In this document: in pieces, positions 45,801-54,270 of the stretch | How the letters are laid out: every line of letters begins with the position of its first letter | How positions within the stretch are numbered: position 1 is the first letter of the stretch | Source: Streptomyces sp. LUP30 | GTDB taxonomy: Bacteria; Actinomycetota; Actinomycetes; Streptomycetales; Streptomycetaceae | Length of the DNA stretch: 64,000 nucleotides | Assembly: GCF_001746365.1 (NCBI RefSeq) | Contig: NZ_MJAJ01000001.1 | Location: forward strand, 69,182 to 133,181 | Reading direction: 5' to 3' | The notes under the pieces: model-generated | What the model was told of the DNA's origin: nothing | What the model saw: the letters and a program-made list of their open reading frames with translations, nothing else | Database searches by the model: none | Made by a program: the position numbers and the translations under genes

Positions 45801-47658
45801 CCTTCAGGCCGTCGGGGGCCGCTCCATCCGTGTCCCCGCCCGCCAGGTCGACCAGGGCGTCGGCCTGCGTCACGTCCAGGCCGTTTCCCGCGAGGTCCAC
45901 GGTGCGCAACCGTACCCGGTACTCGTGGCCGAACCGCAGCTTGGGCAGGCTGCCGGGCCGCACCTTGGGCGTGATTTCCAGGGGCAGTTTCGTCTCCGCC
46001 TGGTTCTTGAGCGGCACCGGCTTGTTGGGGGGCCGGCCGTCGTCGGCCGAACCGTCGTCGGTGTCCAGCACCAGGCCCGGCCGGGGCGCGGAGAGCGACC
46101 ATCCGTCCCAGGTGATCAGTTGCTCGGGTACGTAGAGTTGGTCGGGATTCACGGCGTCGCGGGGTGGTGTGGCAAGGTGGGCTTGGAAGAAGCCCTCGTC
46201 CGAGGCCGTGAGCAGGACCGGTCCGCCGTGCGCCTGCCGGTACTCCACCTCGCGCTCGTGCAGTGAGAACCACTGACGTCGTGTCTCGTCCCAGATGTCG
46301 AGCCGGTGGCCACGGATCAGGTTCTGGGCGAACAGCTCGGGGGCGGGCGCCTCATCCTCCGCGGCGTGCGGTGCGGCGGCTTCCGGGTTCTGCGGGTCGG
46401 GCGTCGAACCTTGTGCTCTCTGCTGGTCGACCACGCGGGTGAACGCCGCGTCGTGCTCGGCTGCCCGCGCGAATTCCTGCTTGAGGGTGCCCAGCCGGTC
46501 GTTCCTGACCAGGCAGAGCCCATGGGTCCGTACCGGGGCGAGTCCGGTGGCGTCCTTGGCGGGCGCGATCATCTTGCCTGCGGCGGCGTCGATGTCAGCC
46601 GGCTCAACGGTGAATTTTCCCTTCAGCTCCACCAGGCCGCGGGACGGTGACGTCAGCGGGCCGTTGGTGACGGTCGAGGCCCGGGAGACGAAGGCGCGGA
46701 GGTCCGGGAGGAAGACATAACGCGTGCGAGGGGACACGTCGTGCGACCCCTTCGTGCCGTTGCCCAGTTCCGGCGTCCAGTGGGGAGTCACCTTGAGGAA
46801 CCGCTCGCCTGAAGAGGCGGGGAGCAGGTCGGCCGGCAGGAGGAAGTCCAGAACGAGTCCGAGGCGTCGCAGCAGCGTGGGGTGATCGCCGAGCCAGGTG
46901 AGCATCTCGTGGAAGTCGGGATCGTGCTTCTCTGGGGGCGGCGGCGGGGGCGGCTCTTCACCGGCGAGGGTGGGCGGCCTGTTGAGTTCGATCGTATGGA
47001 AGCTGTGCAGATCCGCGAGCTCCGCAGGCATCGGCATGTCGTCCTCTGTGGGGGACGCCGGGGGCTCGTCGCCGGTCCCCGTGCCACCGGTGGCTCTTGG
47101 GAAGTCGCCCGTTGCAGGATCGCCGGTCGAGCCGTCGCTCGACGGGCGCATCAGGCCCCTGGTGGGGGGCGGTTTCTCGGGTGACTTCATGGCCGCTTCG
47201 ACGTACTTGCCCTTGGTGAAGCCGCTGACCTGCTGAGTGGAGTAGGTCTTGCACGCCTGATCCGTGTGCCGTTCGAAGACGTAGGGATCGAGCGGCGTGT
47301 CCACACTGAAGAGGCTCTTCCACAAGTTCACATCAGGGAGCGGGGCTTGCGGCTTGAGCCCGGTGACGAAGGGCGTCGCAGGGGCAGGCGTGTCGGAGGT
47401 CTCGGAGACTTCGTCGTTCGTGGGGGGCTCGGAGGTGCCCTCTCCGGTGGCGAAGTCAAAAGTGGCGGGCGTGATCTTGTCCGGCCAGTGGACGAAATCG
47501 GGGAAGTGGGAGGCCAGCGTGGCGCGCTTCGTCTGATCGTCTGACGGGGGTGGCCCCGTCAGCCGCGGGGCGATGAAAACCGACACCTTGACGTGCCTGC
47601 CGTCGTCCGACAGTCCGGCCGGGAGAACGGCCCAGTTGATCTGCTGTTCGAAGTCCAT
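42889..47658 (-). CDS. Giant hypothetical protein with internal peptidoglycan-binding domain
   Basis: About 1,589 aa from ATG 47658, which has GGAG seven bases upstream (GTG 47670 would add four residues). No signal peptide or membrane helix is evident. Residues about 140-240 are Pro/Thr/Gly-rich. At about 690-760 a peptidoglycan-binding-1-like module reads NDEVRIVQQALLDNGRSL, HGADGIFGNETSTAYAEEQR and DADGIPGCTSLTELG. Most of the rest looks beta-rich (YRVRLRTVDLAGNGLDVTQA). The C-terminus is a Gly/His/Asp run (GGDHGGDGDHDGHHPHGPGH). Last gene of a three-gene operon; 21 bases separate it from the gene before. Function unknown; a cell-surface or large extracellular assembly is possible. Confidence 0.8.
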   Translation of the reverse strand: MDFEQQINWAVLPAGLSDDGRHVKVSVFIAPRLTGPPPSDDQTKRATLASHFPDFVHWPDKITPATFDFATGEGTSEPPTNDEVSETSDTPAPATPFVTGLKPQAPLPDVNLWKSLFSVDTPLDPYVFERHTDQACKTYSTQQVSGFTKGKYVEAAMKSPEKPPPTRGLMRPSSDGSTGDPATGDFPRATGGTGTGDEPPASPTEDDMPMPAELADLHSFHTIELNRPPTLAGEEPPPPPPPEKHDPDFHEMLTWLGDHPTLLRRLGLVLDFLLPADLLPASSGERFLKVTPHWTPELGNGTKGSHDVSPRTRYVFLPDLRAFVSRASTVTNGPLTSPSRGLVELKGKFTVEPADIDAAAGKMIAPAKDATGLAPVRTHGLCLVRNDRLGTLKQEFARAAEHDAAFTRVVDQQRAQGSTPDPQNPEAAAPHAAEDEAPAPELFAQNLIRGHRLDIWDETRRQWFSLHEREVEYRQAHGGPVLLTASDEGFFQAHLATPPRDAVNPDQLYVPEQLITWDGWSLSAPRPGLVLDTDDGSADDGRPPNKPVPLKNQAETKLPLEITPKVRPGSLPKLRFGHEYRVRLRTVDLAGNGLDVTQADALVDLAGGDTDGAAPDGLKDRKALMLPDEAGLLTFQRFESVLAPAVVPRFPFGEGTSPFRMVIRSSPGAGPPPAGTGTHVTIHLANVHFGQTNDEVRIVQQALLDNGRSLPHGADGIFGNETSTAYAEEQRAQGFTGSDADGIPGCTSLTELGRNRGFAVDCGTGSGPGTGTVARTGAGRTAEQYAADFNRSSLVTAEGHLPYRGTDERHVVAPKASLRCIEWHGLLDDAIGSTDSNVQNAVYDLAVRERGSLSDTSPSQPDIQVETIKSPAADPKNPANTVLHTGEQVELPYLPDPLSTGAVFLDLPGMPAGEPFPVPWDGEAWHRPQSLRLRLTEGTAPPRFDEASRVLTVSLPKGAVATVRVCSRIDFDEKVMGMAGWCRAQQESAPRLASETEGDATARRAAEARRTDDTLALAAASRHWMFTPWQELSLVHAVQQPLRSPVLTLTNPETPRAHGATAQHLAGSVALDEDSTDRIDLIAEWTEVTDGAGGRESREMTAPVFDLLTARASRKGVPGTEPYLLQNGVLSFSTQAAEDKAKAEAAAAAAHPGSPPTPDNPQGNRGDKPYPLPPVPAKHEFGDTKHRTVRYHPVAGSKFADYFPPQFATPGNNVLTVEGEAQEYSVLSSESPMAPRLLYCVPTLTLEHVGGPPGPIVHQRRGRGIRVYVDRPWFSSGDGELLGVVIGEPPGGDPKSARDSLVTLMGRDPIHRSAPVFAPTPEIFTNAVRRSGPLLLPTPSGTPLPVTVVGFSPQFEADTPKPGEEESEDENKAGRWFFDLDLDTGDACLPFVRLALVRYQPDSVPGAEISKEVVLADLVRTLPDRELRVTSGDPLSVSVTGPSWDPSDSPPPRITATLQRRNSLVDDDDLGWVTLEDTTVQLTSVDAESSRTPFFTGQLPIPRGHRGPLRLVVLETEGIPSDSPTPPTTPGPVIYCDTVTFAGRPGGPGGPGGDHGGDGDHDGHHPHGPGHHGGGFGGGFGGFPHTDPR

Positions 47659-47679
47659 GGTGGTCTCCACGCGGCTCGC

Positions 47680-50600
47680 TCACGCGGCGTACGCCGCGCA
47701 GTACTCCGGCCAGTCCTGATCCTTCGAGAAGCATTGGGCGAACGTCGGGTCGCCCGGTGCGCCGGCGAAACTCCGCTCCAATTCGAGTCGGACGGACTTG
47801 CTGAAGAAGGCGATCCGTACGCCTACTGTGAGGGTGCCCCTGCCGCGGACCCTCGACTGGTGGGTCTCTTCGTTCTTCTCGTAGGTGAGCTCCAGATAGA
47901 ACTCGACGGACACCGTCACGATGCCCAGCACCGTGAGGAAGCCGTTGCACCGCAGGTAGCCGCTGAGGGAGACCGCTTTTTTGTCGAGCTGGAAGCGGAT
48001 GCCCGCCATGATGGACACACCGCCGCTCGCGACGCCGAGATTCAGCGCCACTGCGCCACCGAACTCGATGGATCCCTCGATCTCCTGGACACCGCTGGCG
48101 TCCACCAGCATGGAGAAGTAGCCGCCGCCACCGAACAGGGAGACCGTGACGTTGAAGGGGTGCTTCTGCTCGGAGACCGAGAAACGGAACGCGACCGGCT
48201 TGCCGTCGAAGGGGATCACCAGCTCGGCCGACAGGGTGACATTCGACAGGGTGAAGACGCCGACGCCGATGTCCGGAAGGGCGAGTTTGTAGCCGGCACG
48301 AAGGCCGGTGGTCTGGACGTCGAGGAACGCGCCGGGACCGAAGACATCGGCGGGCAGCGCGCTGCGCAGGGTATTGATGAACTCCAGCGCACTGCTGAAC
48401 GTCACTTCCACACCGGAGGCCGTCACCTCGGGCTTCTGCCCCGGGCCGGTCTTGAACTTCAGCTCGTCGAAATCCACTCGGGCGATGTCGAAGAAGTCCA
48501 GCGCGAAGTGCGTCAGGCTGCCCTGCACCGTGGACTTCTCGATGGCGTCCGTCGAGCGGACGGTCCGGGCGTCCAGGATCAGTGAGGCCTTGGACACGTC
48601 CAGGAGGGCGCTCGGATCCACCCCACCGCCTGGCATCGTCGGCCGTTCCAGCGGCGGCTTCCACACATACCGCAGTTCCTTGCCCTGTTGTCCGTCCACC
48701 AGGTCGCGTATGCGCAACACGGGCGCGGGCAGTTGCCTTTGAGGGTTGTCCAGAATGTCCTTGATCTGGTTGTCGTCGAGCTGCTGTAGTGCGCCGAGTT
48801 GATCCTTGACGAGGCCCTTCAGGTATGTGCTGAGGTCGATACCGAGCAGCTGGGCCCCGCCGAAGGCATCCCTGATTGTTTTGATGGGCGCCGCGTCGAG
48901 GACTGCGCCGGTGATGGGGTCCGTCGCGATGACCTCCGGGATTACGCCTGCCCGGCTGGTGATCGTCTTCACCACGGAATTCGGGCTGGAGAGTCCACCG
49001 GCTTGCTCGGCCCCGAAGGTGAGGCTGAGCGGCGTTTGCAGATCCAGATACGCGCCCGCCGGATGTCCCTGCATCGTCTGCTGGAGATAGGTGGCGTTGA
49101 ACTGGACCTCGAGATCACCGGCGTTCGGGGTGAACTGCTCGACGGCGGGGACGCGTACCGCTGCTGCGGAAACGTGGGGCTGGCCCACCACAGGGGTGCC
49201 GTCCTGGGTGCCGAGCGCGAAGGTGCCGAGCCCGAAGGTGAGGGTCCCGACCGCATGGCTGGTGCTGCCGAAAGCGCCGTCGGGCGGCTCCGCCATGGCC
49301 ATCACTTGACCATGCATCTCCCGCCTCAGGCGCTTCTCCATCATTGCCTTCATTTCTTCTGTGGGCGTCGCCGGGTTGTAGAGCCTCGCCAACTGCTCCT
49401 GTTCATCGGCCAGTCCGTCGGGCACGAACACCAGAGGCATCGTGAAGCTGACTTTGCGCCCCTCCGTGTCTGTGCCGATCAGGGTGAAATCGAAGTCCTT
49501 ACCGGTTTCCTGAAGGTTCACCCAGAAAGCCACGTTCTGCGGGTTGTCAGTCCGAGTCTGGATCAGTGGGGTGGCCCGGTCCGTGATGCGCAGCGTGCGG
49601 AACGGCATTTCGCGTCCTGCGTGCTGGAAGCCTGTATGTGCTCCGTACTCGACCTCCGGCTGCTTGACGACGATGTACTGCTCCTTGTGCAGGTACGCGA
49701 CGATTCCGTCGTCCGCGCTCGCGATGAACCACCGCCTGGTCTCCGTCACGAGGAGGGACTCGTGACCGGTCGACAAGCTGCCGTGTGTCACGACGCGGAC
49801 GTACTGGTCGCGCCCCAGTCCCGTGATGTGGTCGTACGCCACCACATCGGGGAAGTGACGTCCGACCTTCCTGTACCGTTCCCGCTCCTCGGGGGTATTC
49901 GGCGGACTCCCCCAGAGGCCGTGCAGGTGGACCGAGGAACCCTGAGGCGTGACGATGAACTGCTCGGCGTGCAACGGCGCGCTGGGTACATCGATCGGCA
50001 CATCGCCAGGCGGGACCAACTCGACCCGGCTGCTGAGGGTGACGAGGTCCGCCATGTTGTCGGCAGTGATCGGACTGTTCCCCGGCGGTGCCCCCCGGTC
50101 CCCGGCCGTCGCGAAGGCCCGCAGCCGGACGTCGCCGTCCCGTTCACCGTGCAACTGCAACCGGGCGTGCCACAACGCGGTCCGGCCGTCGACCTGTTGG
50201 GGTTGGGGGCGGCCGACCCAGTCCACTGGGTCGTCGTAGGTGAGGAACAGCCGGGTGGGGAACTCGATGACGCTTCGGGGAAGGCCCTGGAAGACCGTCG
50301 TCCCCGGCGTGTCCGGGCTCTGTGGGCCGATGACGGGCACCGTCATGGGCACCAGGCGCGCCCAGCCGAGCAGCGCGTCCAGCGACAGGTCCAAGCTGTC
50401 GATGTTGTCCGGCACCGAGAAAGCCAGACAGGTCGAGCCGGCGGTGACTGCCTTCACGGAAGCAGTGACCTTCAGAGTCAGGGGGACCTCTTCCAGCACA
50501 TGCTGCGGCGGCAGCCCCGCGAGGACGAACGCGGGCTGCGCCCGGTCCTTGCGCACCAAGTGGCGGCCGTCGAAACGCAAGTTGACCAGGGCGATGTCGA

Positions 50601-50907
50601 CGACGAGCATGTCCGCCGGCCGCACCACCCGGAACGGCCCCTCCGCACCGTCCACCTCGTGCGACGGCTCAGGCTCCGGGGGCCGGTCGGGTCCGGGAAA
50701 ATGCCCCGGGCCTGGATGCGGACCAGGACCATGAGGCGGGCCGTGCGGCCCGCGGCCGGATCCCCCGCCGCCGAACCCTTCGCCGACGCGGTCGCCGTGA
50801 TCATCGTGTCGGCCGTCACCGGGATGGCTGCACAGCTCTTCCCCGAGCCTCAGAGAAACAGGACGGCGGATACGGAAGGACATGGGGAACGCCTCACCCG
50901 AGCTCAT
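47680..50907 (-). CDS. Large beta-rich hypothetical protein
   Basis: About 1,075 aa; ATG 50907 or ATG 50883. Residues about 25-90 are His/Gly/Pro-rich (GPHGPPHGPGPHPGPGHFPG). The middle has VDIALVNLRFDGRHLVRKDR and many alternating hydrophobic strands. The last 250 residues are a regular series of long amphipathic strands (GVGVFTLSNVTLSAELVIPF, ALNLGVASGGVSIMAGIRF, YLRCNGFLTVLGIVTVSVEF) ending DWPEYCAAYAA. No catalytic motif, signal peptide or known domain was recognised. It is translated from the same transcript as the 1,589-aa protein 21 bases away and shares its low-complexity style, so the two probably work together. Confidence 0.8.
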   Translation of the reverse strand: MSSGEAFPMSFRIRRPVSLRLGEELCSHPGDGRHDDHGDRVGEGFGGGGSGRGPHGPPHGPGPHPGPGHFPGPDRPPEPEPSHEVDGAEGPFRVVRPADMLVVDIALVNLRFDGRHLVRKDRAQPAFVLAGLPPQHVLEEVPLTLKVTASVKAVTAGSTCLAFSVPDNIDSLDLSLDALLGWARLVPMTVPVIGPQSPDTPGTTVFQGLPRSVIEFPTRLFLTYDDPVDWVGRPQPQQVDGRTALWHARLQLHGERDGDVRLRAFATAGDRGAPPGNSPITADNMADLVTLSSRVELVPPGDVPIDVPSAPLHAEQFIVTPQGSSVHLHGLWGSPPNTPEERERYRKVGRHFPDVVAYDHITGLGRDQYVRVVTHGSLSTGHESLLVTETRRWFIASADDGIVAYLHKEQYIVVKQPEVEYGAHTGFQHAGREMPFRTLRITDRATPLIQTRTDNPQNVAFWVNLQETGKDFDFTLIGTDTEGRKVSFTMPLVFVPDGLADEQEQLARLYNPATPTEEMKAMMEKRLRREMHGQVMAMAEPPDGAFGSTSHAVGTLTFGLGTFALGTQDGTPVVGQPHVSAAAVRVPAVEQFTPNAGDLEVQFNATYLQQTMQGHPAGAYLDLQTPLSLTFGAEQAGGLSSPNSVVKTITSRAGVIPEVIATDPITGAVLDAAPIKTIRDAFGGAQLLGIDLSTYLKGLVKDQLGALQQLDDNQIKDILDNPQRQLPAPVLRIRDLVDGQQGKELRYVWKPPLERPTMPGGGVDPSALLDVSKASLILDARTVRSTDAIEKSTVQGSLTHFALDFFDIARVDFDELKFKTGPGQKPEVTASGVEVTFSSALEFINTLRSALPADVFGPGAFLDVQTTGLRAGYKLALPDIGVGVFTLSNVTLSAELVIPFDGKPVAFRFSVSEQKHPFNVTVSLFGGGGYFSMLVDASGVQEIEGSIEFGGAVALNLGVASGGVSIMAGIRFQLDKKAVSLSGYLRCNGFLTVLGIVTVSVEFYLELTYEKNEETHQSRVRGRGTLTVGVRIAFFSKSVRLELERSFAGAPGDPTFAQCFSKDQDWPEYCAAYAA

Positions 50908-51042
50908 GAAACTGGTGAAGGGTCATACGAGGGGCGAGGTGCGCTGTAGGCACCTTCTCCTCTTTCCATGCTCACTCCGGTGACGGATGCCCGCCACTGG
51001 GGCGGAACGGGCCGCTCTCGATGCCGGCGCTTCTGCTACGGG

Positions 51043-52143
51043 TCAAGGAATGCCAAGGAAATTGAGGAGGGTCCGGCGCACCATGAACGACATCGCGTTG
51101 TGGGGGTCGTTCAGGTTCAGCAGGTTCTGCCAAACGACGAGGAATTGCTGGCCGGTGTCGTCGTGGGAGAGGATGGTCGCCTCGGAGGCGACCACTCCCC
51201 CGGCATTGAGGGGGCCCAGTCCAATCTTCGAATGAGTGATCGTGAAACCTGCGCCCAGGCCGTTGAGGCCCGGCCGGGCTCCCGTGGTCATGAAAGAGCG
51301 GTCACCGACGGACTGGGCGTCGGCCAGGAGGCCACGCATTTCGGAGGCAATACCGTCAACGCTGCGCGAGTCCAGTGTTGCACCTTCGATGAGCAGTGCG
51401 AGGAACCGCGCCATATCGATGGTCGTGGTCGCCTGCGCTGAGTCGCCGTCATTCATCGAGGGCACCCGCACCGCAGGGAAGGGATCGGGAGGACCGGGCT
51501 TGTACGTCCCGGCCAGCCAGATGCCCCGATTCGTGGTCTGGTCGAAGAGGCCGGCCTTTTCCAGCAGCCCATTGATCCAGCTGTACCCGAGCGCTTTGAT
51601 CGTGGCAGCGGCTTCGTCGTTGCTGCTGGGCACGATCATGCCCCGCACGTGTGCCGCAAAATCGGGGCTGAACGACATCAGGCATCCGCCACTCGCGAGG
51701 CCCTGCGGGGAATCGAAGATCCTGGGGTACTTGGGCACGCGCATCTGCTCGGTGATGCCCGGTTCGCTCAGGAATCGCGGGGCGGCTGCCTGGATTTGTC
51801 CGTTGAAGGCCGACTTCAAGTCGCTGAACACCACGTTCGCCGAGCAGTCGCCTTCGGTGACGGCGAAATCGGAAGCGCTCTGCCGCAGCTCAAAGGCGGC
51901 GAGCATGGCCGCGACCTTCAGCAAGCTGCCCGAGAAATGCATCTCCCCGTCGCGGAAACCGGCATAGGCGAAGGACGGGGTGGTGCTGGTCGGATTCCGG
52001 ACCGCCGCCACCGAGATGGGGCATTTCACCTGCACACCCAAGGCGGGAAACGTAAGGCCCGTCTGAACCTGTGCTGCTGTCAGCGCCGCACTCATACCCG
52101 GGTCCGGCGTCAAAAGATCTGGCAGGGGGTCGGGAAAAAGCAT
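51043..52143 (-). CDS. Beta-lactamase-fold serine hydrolase
   Basis: A 366-aa protein with the class A/PBP-like serine motif HFSGSLLKVAAM, Ser73-x-x-Lys76 by position. A candidate second motif lies near YSWING (187-192) and a KTG-like strand near TTGARPG (about 298). Overall layout (N-terminal strand, SxxK helix, helical insert, C-terminal strands) fits beta-lactamase or penicillin-recognising enzymes. No signal peptide is seen, unusual for a wall enzyme. First gene of the operon with the two giant proteins, 135 bases before the second. Antibiotic hydrolysis should not be assumed. Confidence 0.65.
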   Translation of the reverse strand: MLFPDPLPDLLTPDPGMSAALTAAQVQTGLTFPALGVQVKCPISVAAVRNPTSTTPSFAYAGFRDGEMHFSGSLLKVAAMLAAFELRQSASDFAVTEGDCSANVVFSDLKSAFNGQIQAAAPRFLSEPGITEQMRVPKYPRIFDSPQGLASGGCLMSFSPDFAAHVRGMIVPSSNDEAAATIKALGYSWINGLLEKAGLFDQTTNRGIWLAGTYKPGPPDPFPAVRVPSMNDGDSAQATTTIDMARFLALLIEGATLDSRSVDGIASEMRGLLADAQSVGDRSFMTTGARPGLNGLGAGFTITHSKIGLGPLNAGGVVASEATILSHDDTGQQFLVVWQNLLNLNDPHNAMSFMVRRTLLNFLGIP

Positions 52144-52497
52144 TGATGCCTCCTCATCACCCTCCCCTCAATTATCTGTGCACGTGACGATCGTAATAGC
52201 CCCTCGGCCGGGCGGCAAAGGCAGCTCAACCCAGCTGTAGCCCAGGCGAATTCACGCGCCGAGGGCTGCGATCGCGTTCCACTCCAGCGGCGGCGACAGC
52301 GTCGACTCAGCCAAGCGGTGGCCGTGAGCCCGAAGCTGCTGACAGGTTTCGACGGCGGCGGGAGTGCGGGGCTCAGGGCCCGCGTAGGGCCGGCGGCGAG
52401 CAGCGCCACGCCGAGCACGTAGAGGCAGCCGGCCGCCTCCCAGGGGATGCTCTGATAGTTGGCCGCTGCGGTCTCGCCTTCGACACGACGGCCGGAG
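52144..52497. other. Region upstream of the giant-protein operon
   Basis: About 350 bases. The minus strand contains a hydrophobic stretch (AAGCLYVLGVALLAAGPTRA) that looks like one helix of a lost membrane protein. The promoter of the operon should lie in the first 100 bases upstream of 52143, where the sequence is more AT-rich. Confidence 0.35.
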
Positions 52498-53256
52498 TCA
52501 AGCCCGGCCGGTGTCAACGACGCTCGTGATCAATACACCTGGCGCCTGGCCCGACCCGCCTGCTGTGTCTCTGAAACGGGTCTCGTCAGCCAGCGGCGAT
52601 CTCCACCTCGGGCAATGCCAGACGGTGCCGACGACGAGGCCGCTCGCGCGCAGGGCGGCGAAGAGAGCGGGTGGGGCGGTGGCGGTGGAGACCGTGTTGT
52701 AAGGGGGTTGAGGGGCGTACTCGGTCACGAGTTGGATGGCCTCGGCGATCTCGTCGCCGGCCATGTGGCCGGTCAGGCTCAGGGCGAGATCGATACCGGC
52801 CGAGACGCCGGCGGCGGTGGCGTACTTGCCGTCGATGACGACCCGTTCCGTTGCGGGGACGGCGCCGAGCGCCGACAACTGGTCGAGACAGACCCAGTGC
52901 GAGGTGGCCCGGCGGCCGGTGAGCAGGCCGGCGGCAGCCAGCAGCAGAGAGCCGGAGCAGACCGAGGTCGTCCGGCTGCTGGTCTCGTCGACATGGCGGA
53001 GCCAGTCGAGGGTGGGTGCGTCCGCGAGGAGGTCAGCGGTTCCCGGACCGCCGGGGACGAGGAGGACATCGGGTGTGACCAGGCCGGAGAGCGCGGCATC
53101 GGCGGTCAGGGCGAGGCTGTTCATGTCCGTGCGGATCGGGCCTGGCCGGGCCGCGGTGAAAACGACCTCGGCGCCAGGGATGCGGGAGAGGATCTCGTAG
53201 GGGCCGACGGCGTCCAGTGCCGTGACGCAGTCGTACAACAGGATGGCCATCTGCAT
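52498..53256 (-). CDS. DJ-1/PfpI-family protein
   Basis: A 252-aa DJ-1/PfpI (class I glutamine amidotransferase-like) protein. Start MQMAILLYDCVTALDAVGPY, conserved VLLVPGGPGTADLL and nucleophile elbow SVCSGSLLLAAAGLL with Cys100, then ATSHWVCLDQL and the VSAGIDLALSL helix. Relatives are usually about 195-220 aa, so the last 40 residues (from GLVVGTVWH) may be read through from other sequence. ATG 53256 overlaps the stop of the upstream AraC-type fragment by one base (TGATG), so the two were one operon. Confidence 0.8.
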   Translation of the reverse strand: MQMAILLYDCVTALDAVGPYEILSRIPGAEVVFTAARPGPIRTDMNSLALTADAALSGLVTPDVLLVPGGPGTADLLADAPTLDWLRHVDETSSRTTSVCSGSLLLAAAGLLTGRRATSHWVCLDQLSALGAVPATERVVIDGKYATAAGVSAGIDLALSLTGHMAGDEIAEAIQLVTEYAPQPPYNTVSTATAPPALFAALRASGLVVGTVWHCPRWRSPLADETRFRDTAGGSGQAPGVLITSVVDTGRA

Positions 53257-53697
53257 CAGTTTTCTCCGGGGCGGTGGGTACGGAAGCGGTGCCGGTATTC
53301 GGTCGGCGGCACGGCAAGGGCGCGGACGAAGGGGGGTCGCATCGACTCCGGGGTGCCGTAGCCCGAGGACCGGGCGATCTTCTCGATCGCGTCATCGGTG
53401 TCCTCCAGCTGTCGGCGGGCCGTCTCCAGCCGGACTCCGTCCACATACCGCCCCGGTGTCACCCCGACCTCGGCGGCGAACGCGCGGGCGAAGTGACGGG
53501 GCGACAGCGCGCAGCGGTCGGCGAGCGCGTCCACGGAGAGGTCGCCATCGGGGTGCTCGGCGATCCAGCGCTGGACCTCGCGCAACGGCTGCCGTTCGGC
53601 GTGCTGGGTACTGAACTGCGCCTGGCCCCCCGGCCTGCGCAGGAACACGACCAGGTCTCTGGCCACCTGCAGCGCGGCGTCCCGGCCGAGGTTCTAT
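53256..53697 (-). pseudogene. GlxA-type AraC regulator, C-terminal part only
   Basis: Reads NLGRDAALQVARDLVVFLRR, LSVDALADRCALSPRHFARA and IEKIARSSGYGTPESMRPPF with VPPTEYRHRF, the AraC double HTH that follows a DJ-1-like sensor in GlxA-type regulators. A stop codon directly precedes the first residues, and IS1380 sequence follows, so the sensor half was removed. An internal start at the ATG reading MARDLVV is possible and could still yield a DNA-binding fragment. Confidence 0.65.
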
Positions 53698-53699
53698 CG

Positions 53700-53890
53700 G
53701 GTCCTACCCCGTGTCCGCGTCCAGGACGACGGCCGGCAGGCTGTCTCCCCCGGCCGGGTCGGTCCTGCTCGTCGAAACGGTCCGCAAGACCGGCCTTGAC
53801 CAGGCCATATCCCAGGCTCTGGCTCCGTCGCGCAAGCCACGGGCCGTACACCATCCCGGCAAGGCCCCCTGGGCGTCGCCCTGACGGTCG
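53700..53890 (+). mobile_element. IS1380-family transposase N-terminal fragment
   Basis: Reads GSVLLVETVRKTGLDQAISQ, then ALAP and KPRAVHHPGKA, and in a shifted frame VALGGDCLADVA, the N-terminal segment of IS1380 (DDE group 1) transposases. It sits at the broken end of the GlxA-type gene. Confidence 0.65.
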
Positions 53891-54270
53891 CACTGGGCGG
53901 GGACTGCCTCGCGGACGTCGCAACGACCGATGGTGGCGTTGTAGAGACGTACCGGATTTCCAGGTTGCGGCGAGCGCGACACCGAACTCGTCGTACTGCT
54001 GCACGGTGGCCGCGCCCGCGTCTGCGAGAGGCATATCAAGGCTCGGCCACGGGCTTCCGACAGCGTCACTCGCCTGGAGGTATCCCAGATGTCCTTCCCG
54101 GCTTTCCCCGCCGACCAGGCCCCTAAGCCTGGCACGTGAGGAAACAGCAGGTAGACGCCCACATCAGCGTGCGGTGCAGTGAGAACCCATCCACACGTCA
54201 GCGCGCGTTCCTTCGCATCGATGTCCGTTCTGCGGACGCCGGGCCGCGCGGTGTGGGGCAGGCTGGAGAG
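53891..54270. other. Region between IS1380 debris and the peptidoglycan-binding gene
   Basis: About 380 bases with no recognisable gene. The right part may encode an N-terminal extension of the next protein if GTG 54136 is the true start. Confidence 0.35.

Noticed and set aside
48799..50949. 716-codon open frame on the plus strand opposite the 1,075-aa protein
   Set aside because: Antisense shadow of a long gene; composition is Arg/Asp/Gly/Val-rich without a domain, and the minus strand has the better codon pattern.
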